In this document: positions 17,745 to 25,865 of the stretch, piece after piece | Numbering within the stretch: the stretch's first letter is position 1 | Layout of the letters: every line of letters begins with the position of its first letter | NCBI GenBank assembly: GCA_017577615.1 | Contig: PKRE01000004.1 | Location: forward strand, 62,001-126,000 | Direction of reading: 5' to 3' | DNA length: 64,000 nucleotides | DNA from: Gammaproteobacteria bacterium | GTDB lineage: Bacteria; Pseudomonadota; Gammaproteobacteria; Steroidobacterales; Steroidobacteraceae | Notes under the pieces: model-generated | Databases searched by the model: none | The model's input: the letters and a program-made list of their open reading frames with translations, nothing else | What the model was told of the DNA's origin: nothing | Translations under genes and position numbers: made by a program

Positions 17745-18878
17745 ATGCGCGCGCTGCTGGCTCTTCTTCTTGCTTGCGTGCTGATTCCGATGAGCACGAT
17801 GGCGGGCGATTCGTCGCCGGCACGGCCTGGCACGCCGCGCTACACGTTTGCGTGGCCGCTCGATGCGCCGATGCCGAAGCCGCGGGGCGGTGTGACGAAG
17901 GGCGCCCCGGTCGAGCTCGATACCACGCCGTCGGAGGCATGGCGGGCATTGCGAGCCGAGAATCTCACGGATTTCGAGCGCGATCGGCGGGCGATTCTCG
18001 CGATGGCTGGCACGTACAGAGTGACCTTCGATTTTCTCGAGATTGTGTCCTACGCGCAGCCGGACGCGCTGGTCGCACCCTACCAATCGTGGGCAACGGA
18101 GAAGATCTATGTCGACGAGGACACAGGCCGATCGATCAGCCTGGTGCACATCCTCGAAATGCGCACGGTGGAACCTGACGGCTCGATCGGCGAGACCTTG
18201 GTGACGAAGCACTGGCGCCAAGACTGGACGTACGAGCCGCCACACATAGTCGAATATGTGGGCCGCGATAGGTGGGTGCGCAGAACGTTGGCACCAGACG
18301 ATGTGAAAGGACAGTGGCTACAAACGGTTTATCAAGTGGATGAGTCGCCCCGCTATGCGAGCATCGGCCGCTGGGAGCACAACGCCAGCTTTTCTAGCTG
18401 GTCGAGCGGGGAAACCTGGCGACCGTTGCCGCGCCGCGAATGGAGCGTGCGCGATGACTACGATGTGCTGATCGGGACAAATCGACACACGATCTATCCA
18501 ACGGGATGGCTTCAGGAAGAAAACAATCTCAAGGCTGTGTTGGGGGAGGATGGGACGCCGGCGCACACGCAGCCTTACCTTGCGCGCGAATACGGCATCG
18601 CGCGCTATGAGCGTATTCGCGGGGCCGATTTTGCGGCAGCCGACCGCTACTACGCGAGTACACGAGTATTCTGGAACGCCGTGCGCGCGCGTTGGAGCGA
18701 GATCTTCGCGACGCAAGGAATGGCTCAGTTACGCGGTCCTGTGGACAAGCTGGGGCTGTTCCAGCCGCTGTTTGCGCATGCAGAGGCCATTCTCGAGCAG
18801 GGTGCCGAGGCCAGCGCGAAGACTCCAGCCGTCATCGAAAGCGCGCTACGCGACATGGGGGTGGTCGATCCAAGGTAG
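17745..18878 (+). CDS. Exported DUF6607-like protein
   Basis: A 377-residue protein with an N-terminal signal peptide (MRALLALLLACVLIPMSTMA, cleavage near residue 20). The body is tryptophan- and tyrosine-rich: MAGTYRVTFDFLEIV, TKHWRQDWTYEPP, VYQVDESPRYASIGRW, ETWRPLPRREW and DVLIGTNRHTI. These phrases match my memory of the DUF6607 family, which has no established function. It probably lies in the periplasm or at the outer membrane. ATG 17745 is preferred because it begins the signal peptide and follows GAGAGAGA; an in-frame start at 17658 would place 29 polar residues in front. Confidence 0.75.
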   Translation: MRALLALLLACVLIPMSTMAGDSSPARPGTPRYTFAWPLDAPMPKPRGGVTKGAPVELDTTPSEAWRALRAENLTDFERDRRAILAMAGTYRVTFDFLEIVSYAQPDALVAPYQSWATEKIYVDEDTGRSISLVHILEMRTVEPDGSIGETLVTKHWRQDWTYEPPHIVEYVGRDRWVRRTLAPDDVKGQWLQTVYQVDESPRYASIGRWEHNASFSSWSSGETWRPLPRREWSVRDDYDVLIGTNRHTIYPTGWLQEENNLKAVLGEDGTPAHTQPYLAREYGIARYERIRGADFAAADRYYASTRVFWNAVRARWSEIFATQGMAQLRGPVDKLGLFQPLFAHAEAILEQGAEASAKTPAVIESALRDMGVVDPR

Positions 18879-18918
18879 GGCGGAGCGGTCATCGGCGCGT
18901 CCGCCTTATTATATGTGT

Positions 18919-19000
18919 GGGCTCTGGCGCTTGGGCGCTGGGTTGGTGGCAGGGCGTTCCCACTCGAGCCCCGAGTCCCAGACCGCTCGAGTTGAAGGCT
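18919..19000. repeat. Degenerate intergenic repeat (gcttgggcgctggg / gagccccgagtccc type)
   Basis: The gap between two convergent genes holds ggctctggcgcttgggcgctggg and, 25 bp on, the roughly complementary gagccccgagtcccag. It could fold back on itself and belongs to the same degenerate family as other gaps here. Confidence 0.4.
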
Positions 19001-19011
19001 AGGGTGCGCTG

Positions 19012-19497
19012 TCACACGGCCACGCTGACGCGTGCACCCCGCGTGACGCGTTCGCAAGCACCTTGCTTGTCATAGATCTTCGGATCGTTACCCGCGCCCG
19101 TGATCATGTCGAGCATCCCCTCGACCTTCTTGATGCGGGCTGTCACCAGCGCGCCATTACGATCATTCGCGGCGCGGCAGGCCGTTGCGCGAGCGGCGCA
19201 TTCCGCCCAGCGCTCCTTGAGCAAGCCGGATGAATCGCACCACTCCAGCAGGCGCTCGAGGCCGCTGACGTCGGTGGGTAAGTTCATCATGCGGCACAAC
19301 GAGCGGCGCTCATCGTCAATGCGTAGCAGCTCCCCCACGTAAGCCTCTCGCGTCTCGCCGGCCCGCTCCAGCCCTTCGATGTCATTGGCCACGAGTAGCG
19401 CGTGCTCGTGCTCGAGCACGCTCTGCAGGCGTTCGAGGACACTCGCCTCTTCGATGAGCAGCTTCTCGAGGTGCTCGCGACAGACTGCCGAATCCAA
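19012..19497 (-). CDS. flgN: FlgN-like flagellar chaperone
   Basis: A 161-residue mostly helical protein encoded just after flgM, matching FlgN, the cytoplasmic chaperone that delivers FlgK and FlgL to the export gate. The helices EHLEKLLIEEASVLERLQSVL and EALER-type spacing are typical; sequence identity within the family is always low. The start is an unusual TTG at 19497, one base after the flgM stop, with GGAG inside the flgM end at good distance. A longer version would have to overlap flgM. Translation is therefore probably coupled to flgM. Confidence 0.85.
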   Translation of the reverse strand: MDSAVCREHLEKLLIEEASVLERLQSVLEHEHALLVANDIEGLERAGETREAYVGELLRIDDERRSLCRMMNLPTDVSGLERLLEWCDSSGLLKERWAECAARATACRAANDRNGALVTARIKKVEGMLDMITGAGNDPKIYDKQGACERVTRGARVSVAV

Positions 19498-19498
19498 G

Positions 19499-19813
19499 TT
19501 ATTTCTCCACTGTGCGCAAATCGCGCTCCAGAGCAATGAGTTTCTCTGCGATCCGCTCGGGCACGACCTCGTAGCGGCCTTCTTCGATTGCAGCGCGAAT
19601 TTCGGCGACGCGCGCTTCGTCCGCCGCCGGAATGTTCCGCAGCGCCTGCTCTAGCGCAGCGAGCTGACGTGCCTGTCCCGTGATGCGTACAGCGGTGCTG
19701 GTCGTAGCGGAACGCGTTGCGACCGAACCGCTGGCCTCGCGCGGTCGCGTGGCCGACTTCGCGCTTCCGAGCTGCACGGGCCGATTATCAAAGCCGCCGA
19801 TCTTCGTGGTCAC
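19499..19813 (-). CDS. flgM: Anti-sigma-28 factor FlgM
   Basis: A 104-residue protein that holds FliA (sigma-28) inactive until it is exported through the finished hook. The disordered, Ser/Thr-rich N-terminus and the helical C-terminal half (LAALEQALRNIP, VAEIRAAIEEGRY, IAEKLIALERDL) match FlgM. The GTG start follows GAGGAG. A sigma-28 promoter lies 28 bases upstream of the start, giving the classic autoregulatory loop, and flgN follows directly. Confidence 0.93.
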   Translation of the reverse strand: MTTKIGGFDNRPVQLGSAKSATRPREASGSVATRSATTSTAVRITGQARQLAALEQALRNIPAADEARVAEIRAAIEEGRYEVVPERIAEKLIALERDLRTVEK

Positions 19814-19840
19814 GTCCTAGTCTCCTCAGTCATGGAGCCG

Positions 19841-19867
19841 TTAACGGCCGCACGCCGGAGAACTTTA
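19841..19867 (-). promoter_or_regulatory. Sigma-28 (FliA) promoter of flgMN
   Basis: On the minus strand TAAAGTTC-N11-GCCGTTAA matches the FliA consensus TAAAGTTT-N11-GCCGATAA at 14 of 16 bases with exact spacing. Confidence 0.85.
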
Positions 19868-20035
19868 GCCTCACCGTCGGTCTCGGTCTGAGCAGGGCGA
19901 TGGGGCAAACTCGCAAGTCAACGCATCGACGCTCGACAATACGTCAAATGCTTTCGCGCGTTGGCGCCGTCGCCATGCCGCGCGAGATCAGGGAAAGCCG
20001 GAGCGTCAGTAAAATGACGCCTGTGCCGGTACGCT

Positions 20036-20728
20036 TCAAAGGTCCACTCTGACGATCCCATCGCTTTCCACCACCCCTTCCACGACTTTGAGCGAGGTCA
20101 CGTTTTGAACGCGTACGCGGTCGTGAGCTGCACCCTCACTCAGCGCTTGGCCCTTCGCGCGGATCTCGATGTTGCCCGTTCTTGCGACCAGCGTGACCTG
20201 TTGTCCGCGACGGACCAAGATGTCCGGTGCCAGCACATCGACCGTCAATGCGGTGCCCGCAGGCAGCGCACGGCGCAAACGATGGCCTTGTACGCTCGCC
20301 ATGTCGGTTACGAAGCGGCTTGCAGTGCCCGGCACTCGGCGCACTTGAGTCTCCACGTCAGAAGCGGTGATGCGTGCGTTACGCGCCAGCGCGCGGCGAA
20401 GCACGAGCACGGTGATCTCGGTCTCGACACTTACGGGCACATAGACGGTCCACGAGACCGGTGCCGTGCAGCGCACGCCCACGGTGGTGCGCGCCGCGAA
20501 ATCATTGGTATGGGGTGCGAATGCCTCGAGGGGCACGGCACAGCGATGCAGACGCAGTCTCGGATCGAGCGGAGAGGCGCTCACGAGATGCTTGGCGCCG
20601 GTCGCGGCCAAGCCCTCTTCGACGAACGCTTCGGCAACGCGCTGAATAGACTGAAGCGGTTGCACGTTGGCGTACGCGCGGGGCACGACGCACCATATCA
20701 ATAGAAGGAAGAGTGTTCCGTACTTCAC
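20036..20728 (-). CDS. flgA: Flagellar P-ring assembly chaperone FlgA
   Basis: A 230-residue periplasmic chaperone for P-ring (FlgI) assembly. A signal peptide (KYGTLFLLLIWCVVPRAYA) precedes the mature protein. The C-terminal half is the SAF-type domain, with LVLRRALARNARITASDVE, LRRALPAGTALTVDVL and VRRGQQVTLVARTGNIEI. GTG 20728 is chosen because it opens the signal peptide and leaves about 35 bases of leader after the sigma-54 promoter. GTG 20749 would add seven residues but leave almost no leader and no ribosome binding site. The gene diverges from flgB. Confidence 0.92.
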   Translation of the reverse strand: MKYGTLFLLLIWCVVPRAYANVQPLQSIQRVAEAFVEEGLAATGAKHLVSASPLDPRLRLHRCAVPLEAFAPHTNDFAARTTVGVRCTAPVSWTVYVPVSVETEITVLVLRRALARNARITASDVETQVRRVPGTASRFVTDMASVQGHRLRRALPAGTALTVDVLAPDILVRRGQQVTLVARTGNIEIRAKGQALSEGAAHDRVRVQNVTSLKVVEGVVESDGIVRVDL

Positions 20729-20772
20729 TGTCGCTTGCTGCTCCGTCACATTGTTGACGCCCACATAGCATG

Positions 20773-20788
20773 AGCAAGCACAGTGCCA
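20773..20788 (-). promoter_or_regulatory. Sigma-54 promoter of flgA
   Basis: On the minus strand TGGCAC-tgtgc-TTGCT matches the -24/-12 consensus exactly. The expected start point is near 20762, just upstream of flgA. Confidence 0.85.
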
Positions 20789-20857
20789 TCGCCGCGCCGG
20801 CATGCAGCTCGGACATGCCTCTGCACAGAAATCGTCGTCGAAGTGTGATGTGCTCGA

Positions 20858-20932
20858 CGCGGGAATGGGCAATAGCGAATAGGCTCCTGCCACAACCTCC
20901 AGCCTAGAGCCTCCAGCCCAGAGCCAGTGACG
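20858..20932. repeat. Degenerate intergenic repeat (gggaatgggcaatag + cctccagcctagagcctccagccc)
   Basis: In the 374-bp flgA/flgB divergent gap, a gggaatgggcaatagcgaatag block is followed by near-tandem cctccagcc / tagagcctccagcccagagcc. Both word types recur in other gaps of the window. It lies between the two sigma-54 promoters. Confidence 0.45.
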
Positions 20933-21049
20933 AGTCTTGCCGGCGGCAAACTCTTGCCGCTTCGTTTGCGTGAGCGCGATCGCAACTTTCACGTTGCGCC
21001 AGTCACATTCCTTCTAGCCTGCATCGAGAAGCTTGCGCTCGAGCTGCGC

Positions 21050-21065
21050 TGGCACGTTGCTTGCT
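21050..21065 (+). promoter_or_regulatory. Sigma-54 promoter of the flgB operon
   Basis: TGGCAC-gttgc-TTGCT is a perfect -24/-12 element 38 bases before flgB. It would drive flgBCDEFGHIJ and perhaps flgK. Confidence 0.9.
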
Positions 21066-21102
21066 AAGTCCTGTGTCAGACGATTTTCTGACGGAGGCAG
21101 TC

Positions 21103-21507
21103 ATGCCCACGAAGCTCGATTCGTATCTCGGTGTGCATCCGGCAGCGCTACAGCTGCGCTCGAAGCGCATGGAAATTCTCGCCGCGAATCTGGCCAATGC
21201 GGACACGCCGAACTATCGCGCCCGCGATATCGACTTCAGAGCGGCGCTGGCGCAAGCGACTTCCTCAGCGGGCGGCGTGCGGCTCGCAACGACACAGTCA
21301 GGGCACATTGGAGCCGTCGATGCAAAGCGCATGCAGACACCGGAGCTGAAGTATCGCGTGCCGCTCGCGCCTGCGCTCGACGGCAACACTGTGGATACCC
21401 AGCTCGAGCAAGCGGCGTTCGCGGAGAACAGCGTGCGCTACCAGGCGACATTGCAGTTCCTGACCTCGAAGTTTCGCGGCCTGATGACCGCGATCACGGG
21501 ACAGTGA
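21103..21507 (+). CDS. flgB: Flagellar basal-body rod protein FlgB
   Basis: A 134-residue proximal rod subunit. The rod/hook N-terminal signature is visible (RMEILAANLANADTPNYRARDIDF), with a C-terminal helix ENSVRYQATLQFLTSKFRGL. Length is usual for FlgB. ATG 21103 has GGAGG five bases upstream; a longer frame would start at the promoter itself. It is the first gene of the rod-hook operon and is exported by the flagellar type III system. Confidence 0.96.
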   Translation: MPTKLDSYLGVHPAALQLRSKRMEILAANLANADTPNYRARDIDFRAALAQATSSAGGVRLATTQSGHIGAVDAKRMQTPELKYRVPLAPALDGNTVDTQLEQAAFAENSVRYQATLQFLTSKFRGLMTAITGQ

Positions 21508-21540
21508 GCTCGATCGACCAGCGACGATAGGTAAGCAGCC

Positions 21541-21954
21541 ATGTCTAGCTTCAAGGTCTTCGACATCGCCGGTTCGGGCATGAGCGCTCAGTCCGTGCGC
21601 CTCAATACGACGGCGAGCAATCTCGCCAACGCCGATAGCGTGAGCGGCGATCCGAACCAGGTCTACAAAGCACGTTATCCGCTGTTCGAAGCCATTCGTG
21701 CCGGGCTCGGCAAGAACGCGGAAAGCGTTGGTGTCCACGTGCGCGGCATCGTCGAGAACCAGGCGCCGCCGACGGCTCGCTACGAGCCTGGCAATCCGCT
21801 CGCCGATGAGAACGGCTATGTCTACGCCCCGAACGTCAACACGGTCGAGGAGCTGGTCAACATGATCTCTGCGGCGCGCTCGTACCAGAACAACGTCGAA
21901 GTCATGAACACGGCGAAGGAAATGATGTTGGCGACGCTGCGGCTCGGACAGTAG
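21541..21954 (+). CDS. flgC: Flagellar basal-body rod protein FlgC
   Basis: A 137-residue rod subunit. The N-terminal helix carries SAQSVRLNTTASNLANADSV, and the C-terminus has VNTVEELVNMISAARSYQNNVE, the paired coiled-coil ends typical of FlgC. The conserved DPNQVYKARYPLFE segment follows the ANADS turn. It lies 33 bases after flgB in the same operon. Confidence 0.96.
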   Translation: MSSFKVFDIAGSGMSAQSVRLNTTASNLANADSVSGDPNQVYKARYPLFEAIRAGLGKNAESVGVHVRGIVENQAPPTARYEPGNPLADENGYVYAPNVNTVEELVNMISAARSYQNNVEVMNTAKEMMLATLRLGQ

Positions 21955-21966
21955 AGGAGAAGGAAG

Positions 21967-22116
21967 GTGATCGAAGCAAGCAGAGTCGCTTTGGCGCGCA
22001 CGCATAGCAACACGCCTTTCTCGAGGCTGACGAAGGTATTGCGCAAGCGTGTGCGCGTGGCGCGCCAGCGCGCGCGTTCTGGCGGGATGTTGTGGCCCGC
22101 GGACGTTCGGCGATAA
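21967..22116 (+). CDS. Possible small basic protein between flgC and flgD (49 residues)
   Basis: I do not recognise this product. GTG 21967 follows GAGGAGAAGGAAG, a very strong ribosome binding site placed right after the flgC stop. The frame runs 49 codons and ends 20 bases before flgD. The product is arginine-rich (RLTKVLRKRVRVARQRARSGG) with no cysteine or membrane segment. It uses several rare Arg codons, and flgC and flgD are adjacent in most species. It may therefore be a chance frame. Confidence 0.28.
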   Translation: MIEASRVALARTHSNTPFSRLTKVLRKRVRVARQRARSGGMLWPADVRR

Positions 22117-22136
22117 GCGTATAAGCGAGAAAAACG

Positions 22137-22805
22137 ATGATCGTCTCGGAAACCGGCAACGGCACTTCGGCAAGCGCAGCAGCGGCTTACTCGAGCGCAG
22201 TCCAGAAGAAGGATCAACTCGGGCAGAAGGAGTTTCTGCAGCTGATGATTGCGCAGCTGAAGAATCAGGACCCGTTCAAGGCGATGGATCCGAGCCAGTT
22301 TCTCGGTCAGCTCGCCCAGTTCGGCACGGTGAGCGGCATCCAAGAGATGCAAAACGCCTTGGCGGCGCTGTCTGCGGCACTGCGCTCTTCGCAAGTGCTC
22401 GATGGCGCTGCGCTGATCGGGCGGGAAGTACTGGTGGCGAGCGATGAGGTGATGCTGGCGACCGAGGATCCAGTTCGTTGCGTCATCGACGTGCCGGAGA
22501 ACGCCACGTCGGTGTCGATTCAGATCAGCGATGCATCCGGGCAACTCGTCCGGCGCATCACGGTGTCAAACGTGGCTGGACTGACCGAGATCGAGTGGGA
22601 CGGTGTCTCCGATGCGGGCACGCGAGCTCCGCCGGGCAAGTACTCATTCGAGGCGGTGGCGAACGTCGGTGGCGCCTCGACATCGCTGGAAATCTTGATG
22701 GCCAGCCGCGTATCGAGCGTCACGGTCGATGCCGGCCGCGGGCTGATTCTGAACACGAGCACACTCGGGTCGCGCTCGCTAGGCGATGTGCGCCGTGTGA
22801 TGTAA
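22137..22805 (+). CDS. flgD: Flagellar hook-assembly scaffold FlgD
   Basis: A 222-residue hook cap scaffold needed for polymerisation of FlgE. The N-terminal FlgD signature is clear (KKDQLGQKEFLQLMIAQLKN, DPFKAMDPSQFLGQLAQF), followed by a Tudor/FNIII-like core with GLTEIEWDGVSDAGTRAPPG, the FLIG-D region. Length is normal. ATG 22137 follows a weak GCGAGA site. Confidence 0.96.
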   Translation: MIVSETGNGTSASAAAAYSSAVQKKDQLGQKEFLQLMIAQLKNQDPFKAMDPSQFLGQLAQFGTVSGIQEMQNALAALSAALRSSQVLDGAALIGREVLVASDEVMLATEDPVRCVIDVPENATSVSIQISDASGQLVRRITVSNVAGLTEIEWDGVSDAGTRAPPGKYSFEAVANVGGASTSLEILMASRVSSVTVDAGRGLILNTSTLGSRSLGDVRRVM

Positions 22806-22842
22806 CGAGTTTGCTAAACAGCTATGCACTTGGGAGTTTGAC

Positions 22843-24075
22843 ATGCCGTTCCGTCTTGCCTTGAGCGGTTTGCATGCGGCGCAAGCCGATCTCACCGTCA
22901 CTGCTCACAACATCGCCAATACTGGCACTGTCGGTTTTAAGGGCTCGCGAGCGGAGTTCGCTGAGCTGTTCTCCGTGTCCCCGCAAGGCGTCAGCGCGGT
23001 CATGGTCGGTAACGGCGTCCGTGTGGCGAATGTGGCGCAGCAGTTCAAGCAGGGGAACATCGACTTCACCGACAACAGTCTCGACTTGGCAATCAGCGGT
23101 CAGGGCTTCTTCATCCTGAGCGACGGCGGAGCGTTGTCGTATACACGTGCCGGCGCATTTCAAGTCGATCGCGACGGTTACATCGTCAACAGTCAGAATC
23201 AACGCTTACAGGCGTATCCTCCCGTTGCGGGAGGTGGATTCAATACCGGTGCGCTCACGGACATCCAAGTGGTGACGAGCGAGAGCCCGCCGTCGGCGAC
23301 GACTCAGGCCGAGGTCATCTTCAACTTGCCGAGCAACGCCGAGCCACCGACGGTGGAGCCATTCGATCCGGCGGTTACGACCAGCTACAACCATGCAACG
23401 TCACTGACCGTCTACGACGCGCTCGGCGCGGCACACACCGCGACGATGTACTTCGTCAAGAATGACCCGAGTGCCCCGGGGAACGACGAGCATCAGTGGA
23501 CCCTGCACCTCTTTGTGGACGGCCAGCAGGTCGGCAACACGCAGCTGCGATACTCGAGCACGGGTGCGCTGATCGATCCGGTAGACGGTCGCATCCCGAT
23601 TACCTACGACCCCACGAACACCGGCGCAGAGCCCATGAACATCACGCTCAACGTGGGACGCAGCACGCAATACGGCAGCGCATTCAACGTCAACTCGATC
23701 ACGCAGGACGGTTACACGACCGGTCGCTTGATCGGTATCGACGTCGACTCGACCGGCGTCGTGCAGGCGCGTTTCACGAACGGCCGCTCGATCTCGCTCG
23801 GACAGATTGCGCTGGCGAACTTTGCGAACCCGCAAGGGCTGCAGCAGCTTGGCGATACCGCGTGGGCAGAGACCTTCAGCTCAGGGCAAGCCGTGCGAGG
23901 GCAGGCCGGTAACTCCGGGTTCGGGCTGATTCAATCCGGTGCGCTCGAAGCGTCGAACGTAGACATCACCGAGCAACTCATCAACATGATCACGGCGCAG
24001 CGCAACTTCCAGGCGAATGCGCAGATGATCTCGACGGCGGATGCGATCACCCAAACCATCATCAACATCAGATAA
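22843..24075 (+). CDS. flgE: Flagellar hook protein FlgE
   Basis: A 410-residue hook subunit. The N-terminus reads FRLALSGLHAAQADLTVTAH and then NIANTGTVGFKGSRAEFAEL; the central FlgE domain has AISGQGFFILSDGG and YTRAGAFQVDRDGYIVN. The C-terminus has GALEASNVDITEQLINMITA and QRNFQANAQMI. GGGAG lies six bases before the ATG. It is exported and assembled under FlgD. Confidence 0.97.
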   Translation: MPFRLALSGLHAAQADLTVTAHNIANTGTVGFKGSRAEFAELFSVSPQGVSAVMVGNGVRVANVAQQFKQGNIDFTDNSLDLAISGQGFFILSDGGALSYTRAGAFQVDRDGYIVNSQNQRLQAYPPVAGGGFNTGALTDIQVVTSESPPSATTQAEVIFNLPSNAEPPTVEPFDPAVTTSYNHATSLTVYDALGAAHTATMYFVKNDPSAPGNDEHQWTLHLFVDGQQVGNTQLRYSSTGALIDPVDGRIPITYDPTNTGAEPMNITLNVGRSTQYGSAFNVNSITQDGYTTGRLIGIDVDSTGVVQARFTNGRSISLGQIALANFANPQGLQQLGDTAWAETFSSGQAVRGQAGNSGFGLIQSGALEASNVDITEQLINMITAQRNFQANAQMISTADAITQTIINIR

Positions 24076-24133
24076 GGCTATTGGCGCAGGCACGAACCTT
24101 TCGTAGCTCGTCACACATAACGGCCAGAGGCTC

Positions 24134-24874
24134 ATGGATCGTTTTCTCTACATCGCCATGTCCGGCGCGAAAGAAACGCTTCGCGCGCAAACGGTCAACA
24201 ATCACAATCTCGCGAACGCGAGCACGGTGGGCTTTCGCGCAGAGCTGAGCTCGTTCCAAAGCCGCGCGGTGGCGGGCTCTGGCTATGGTTCGCGTGTCTA
24301 CGCGACGCATTCGACGACCGGCTGGGATCAGACTCAGGGCGCATTGACGGCGACCGGTCGAGACTTGGACGTCGGGATCAACGGTGCAGGCTGGATCGCC
24401 GTGCAGGCACCCGATGGGCGCGAAGCGTACACGCGTGCGGGCGATTTGCGCGTCGATCCGAGCGGCATGTTGCTCAACGGTGCCGGACACCCGGTGCTCG
24501 GTGATGCCGGCTCTCTGACGGTGCCACCACATGCGTCCATCTCGATCGGCGCGGATGGAACGATCTCGATCGTGCCGCTTGGCGAAGGGCCGGAGACGAC
24601 TGCAGTCGTCGGGCGCATCAAGCTGGTGAATCCGCCACCCGAGGCGTTGGTACGTGGTCCCGACGGTTTGTTTCGCATGGCCGACGGCAGTGACGCGCCC
24701 GCCGATGCGAACGTGCGTCTCGTATCGGGCGTGCTGGAAACGAGCAACGTCAACATCGCCGATGCCATGGTCAACATGATCGAGCTCGCGCGTCACTTCG
24801 AGCTGCAAGTCAAGGCGATGCGGACGGCGGAAGAGAACGCGGCAACGGCCGCACAGCTGTTGCGCGCTACATAA
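24134..24874 (+). CDS. flgF: Flagellar basal-body rod protein FlgF
   Basis: A 246-residue proximal rod protein. The start MDRFLYIAMSGAKETLRAQ with NNHNLANASTVGFRAEL and the motif YTRAGDLRVDPSGMLLNGAG are typical. SGVLETSNVNIADAMVNMIE forms the C-terminal helix. The longer homolog FlgG follows, as usual. Confidence 0.96.
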   Translation: MDRFLYIAMSGAKETLRAQTVNNHNLANASTVGFRAELSSFQSRAVAGSGYGSRVYATHSTTGWDQTQGALTATGRDLDVGINGAGWIAVQAPDGREAYTRAGDLRVDPSGMLLNGAGHPVLGDAGSLTVPPHASISIGADGTISIVPLGEGPETTAVVGRIKLVNPPPEALVRGPDGLFRMADGSDAPADANVRLVSGVLETSNVNIADAMVNMIELARHFELQVKAMRTAEENAATAAQLLRAT

Positions 24875-24987
24875 CGTTGGGCGGCGGGCGCTCGCTGCTG
24901 GCAACCGGAGGAGAGGTAGGTAAGTGAGCCTGAGGGCACACACACTTGGACCAGCAAAGCTGCAGATATCGAGGATCAACACACTAG

Positions 24988-25018
24988 CCGGTTCTGGCCG
25001 GAGCCCAGAGCCCAGTAC
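24988..25018. repeat. Degenerate intergenic repeat (ggagcccagagcccag type)
   Basis: gccggttctggccggagcccagagcccagt lies just upstream of flgG in a 166-bp gap. The tandem gagcccagagcccag resembles the block in the flgA/flgB gap. Confidence 0.4.
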
Positions 25019-25040
25019 AAACTGATGATGGAGTCCAGCG

Positions 25041-25826
25041 ATGAATCCTGCTCTTTGGGCCGCAAAGACTGGCCTCGACGCGCAGCAAACGCGCATGACG
25101 GTTACGTCCAACAACCTTGCGAACGTGAACACGACCGGTTTCAAGAAGAGCCGTGCGGTGTTCGAAGATCTTCTGTATCAGAACGTGCGCCAGGTCGGAG
25201 CACCGACGTCGCAGGACACGCAGCTGCCGTCCGGATTGCATCTCGGCACAGGCGTACGCGTCGTTGCGACGGAGAAGCTGTACACCCAGGGCAATCTCAC
25301 GCAGACCGGCAATTCGCTCGATGTCGCCATTAACGGCCGCGGCTTTTTCCAGATTCTCCTGCCCGACGGCACGATGGCGTATACGCGTGACGGCAGCTTT
25401 CGCGTCAGCGCGCAGGGCGAGCTCGTCACATCGAGCGGTTTCCTGGTGCAGCCGGGCATCACGATTCCCGACGGCGCGCAGTCCATCACGATCGGCGCGG
25501 ATGGCGTGGTGAGCGTGCAGCTTCCGGGTCAGGCGGCACCCACGGAGGTCGGCTCGTTGCAGCTCGTGGACTTCATCAATCCCGCCGGCTTGCAGCCGCG
25601 CGGCGAGAACCTGCTGCTCGAGTCGGCCGCAAGCGGACCGCCGCAAATCGGCACGCCGGGTCTCAATGGGCTTGGTCTGCTCGTGCAGGGCTCGCTGGAG
25701 AGCTCCAACGTCAATGTCGTCGAGGAGCTCGTCAACATGATCGAGACGCAGCGCGCGTACGAGATGAACTCCAAAGCCATCGCGACCACCGATCGCATGC
25801 TCGAGTACGTGACCAACCAGCTCTAG
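25041..25826 (+). CDS. flgG: Flagellar distal rod protein FlgG
   Basis: A 261-residue distal rod subunit, the standard length. The start MNPALWAAKTGLDAQQTRM is followed by SNNLANVNTTGFKKSRAVFE, LYQNVRQVGAPTSQDTQLPS (a FlgG-specific segment), YTRDGSFRVSAQGELVTSSG and the C-terminal SLESSNVNVVEELVNMIETQ. GGAG lies seven bases before the ATG. Confidence 0.97.
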   Translation: MNPALWAAKTGLDAQQTRMTVTSNNLANVNTTGFKKSRAVFEDLLYQNVRQVGAPTSQDTQLPSGLHLGTGVRVVATEKLYTQGNLTQTGNSLDVAINGRGFFQILLPDGTMAYTRDGSFRVSAQGELVTSSGFLVQPGITIPDGAQSITIGADGVVSVQLPGQAAPTEVGSLQLVDFINPAGLQPRGENLLLESAASGPPQIGTPGLNGLGLLVQGSLESSNVNVVEELVNMIETQRAYEMNSKAIATTDRMLEYVTNQL

Positions 25827-25865
25827 CACGCCGTGGAAGCGGACGATGATGGAGGTCGTGAGGCA

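Noticed and set aside
24075..24133. Sigma-54-like GGCACGAACCTTTCG before flgF
   Set aside because: The -12 element lacks GC at the required position.
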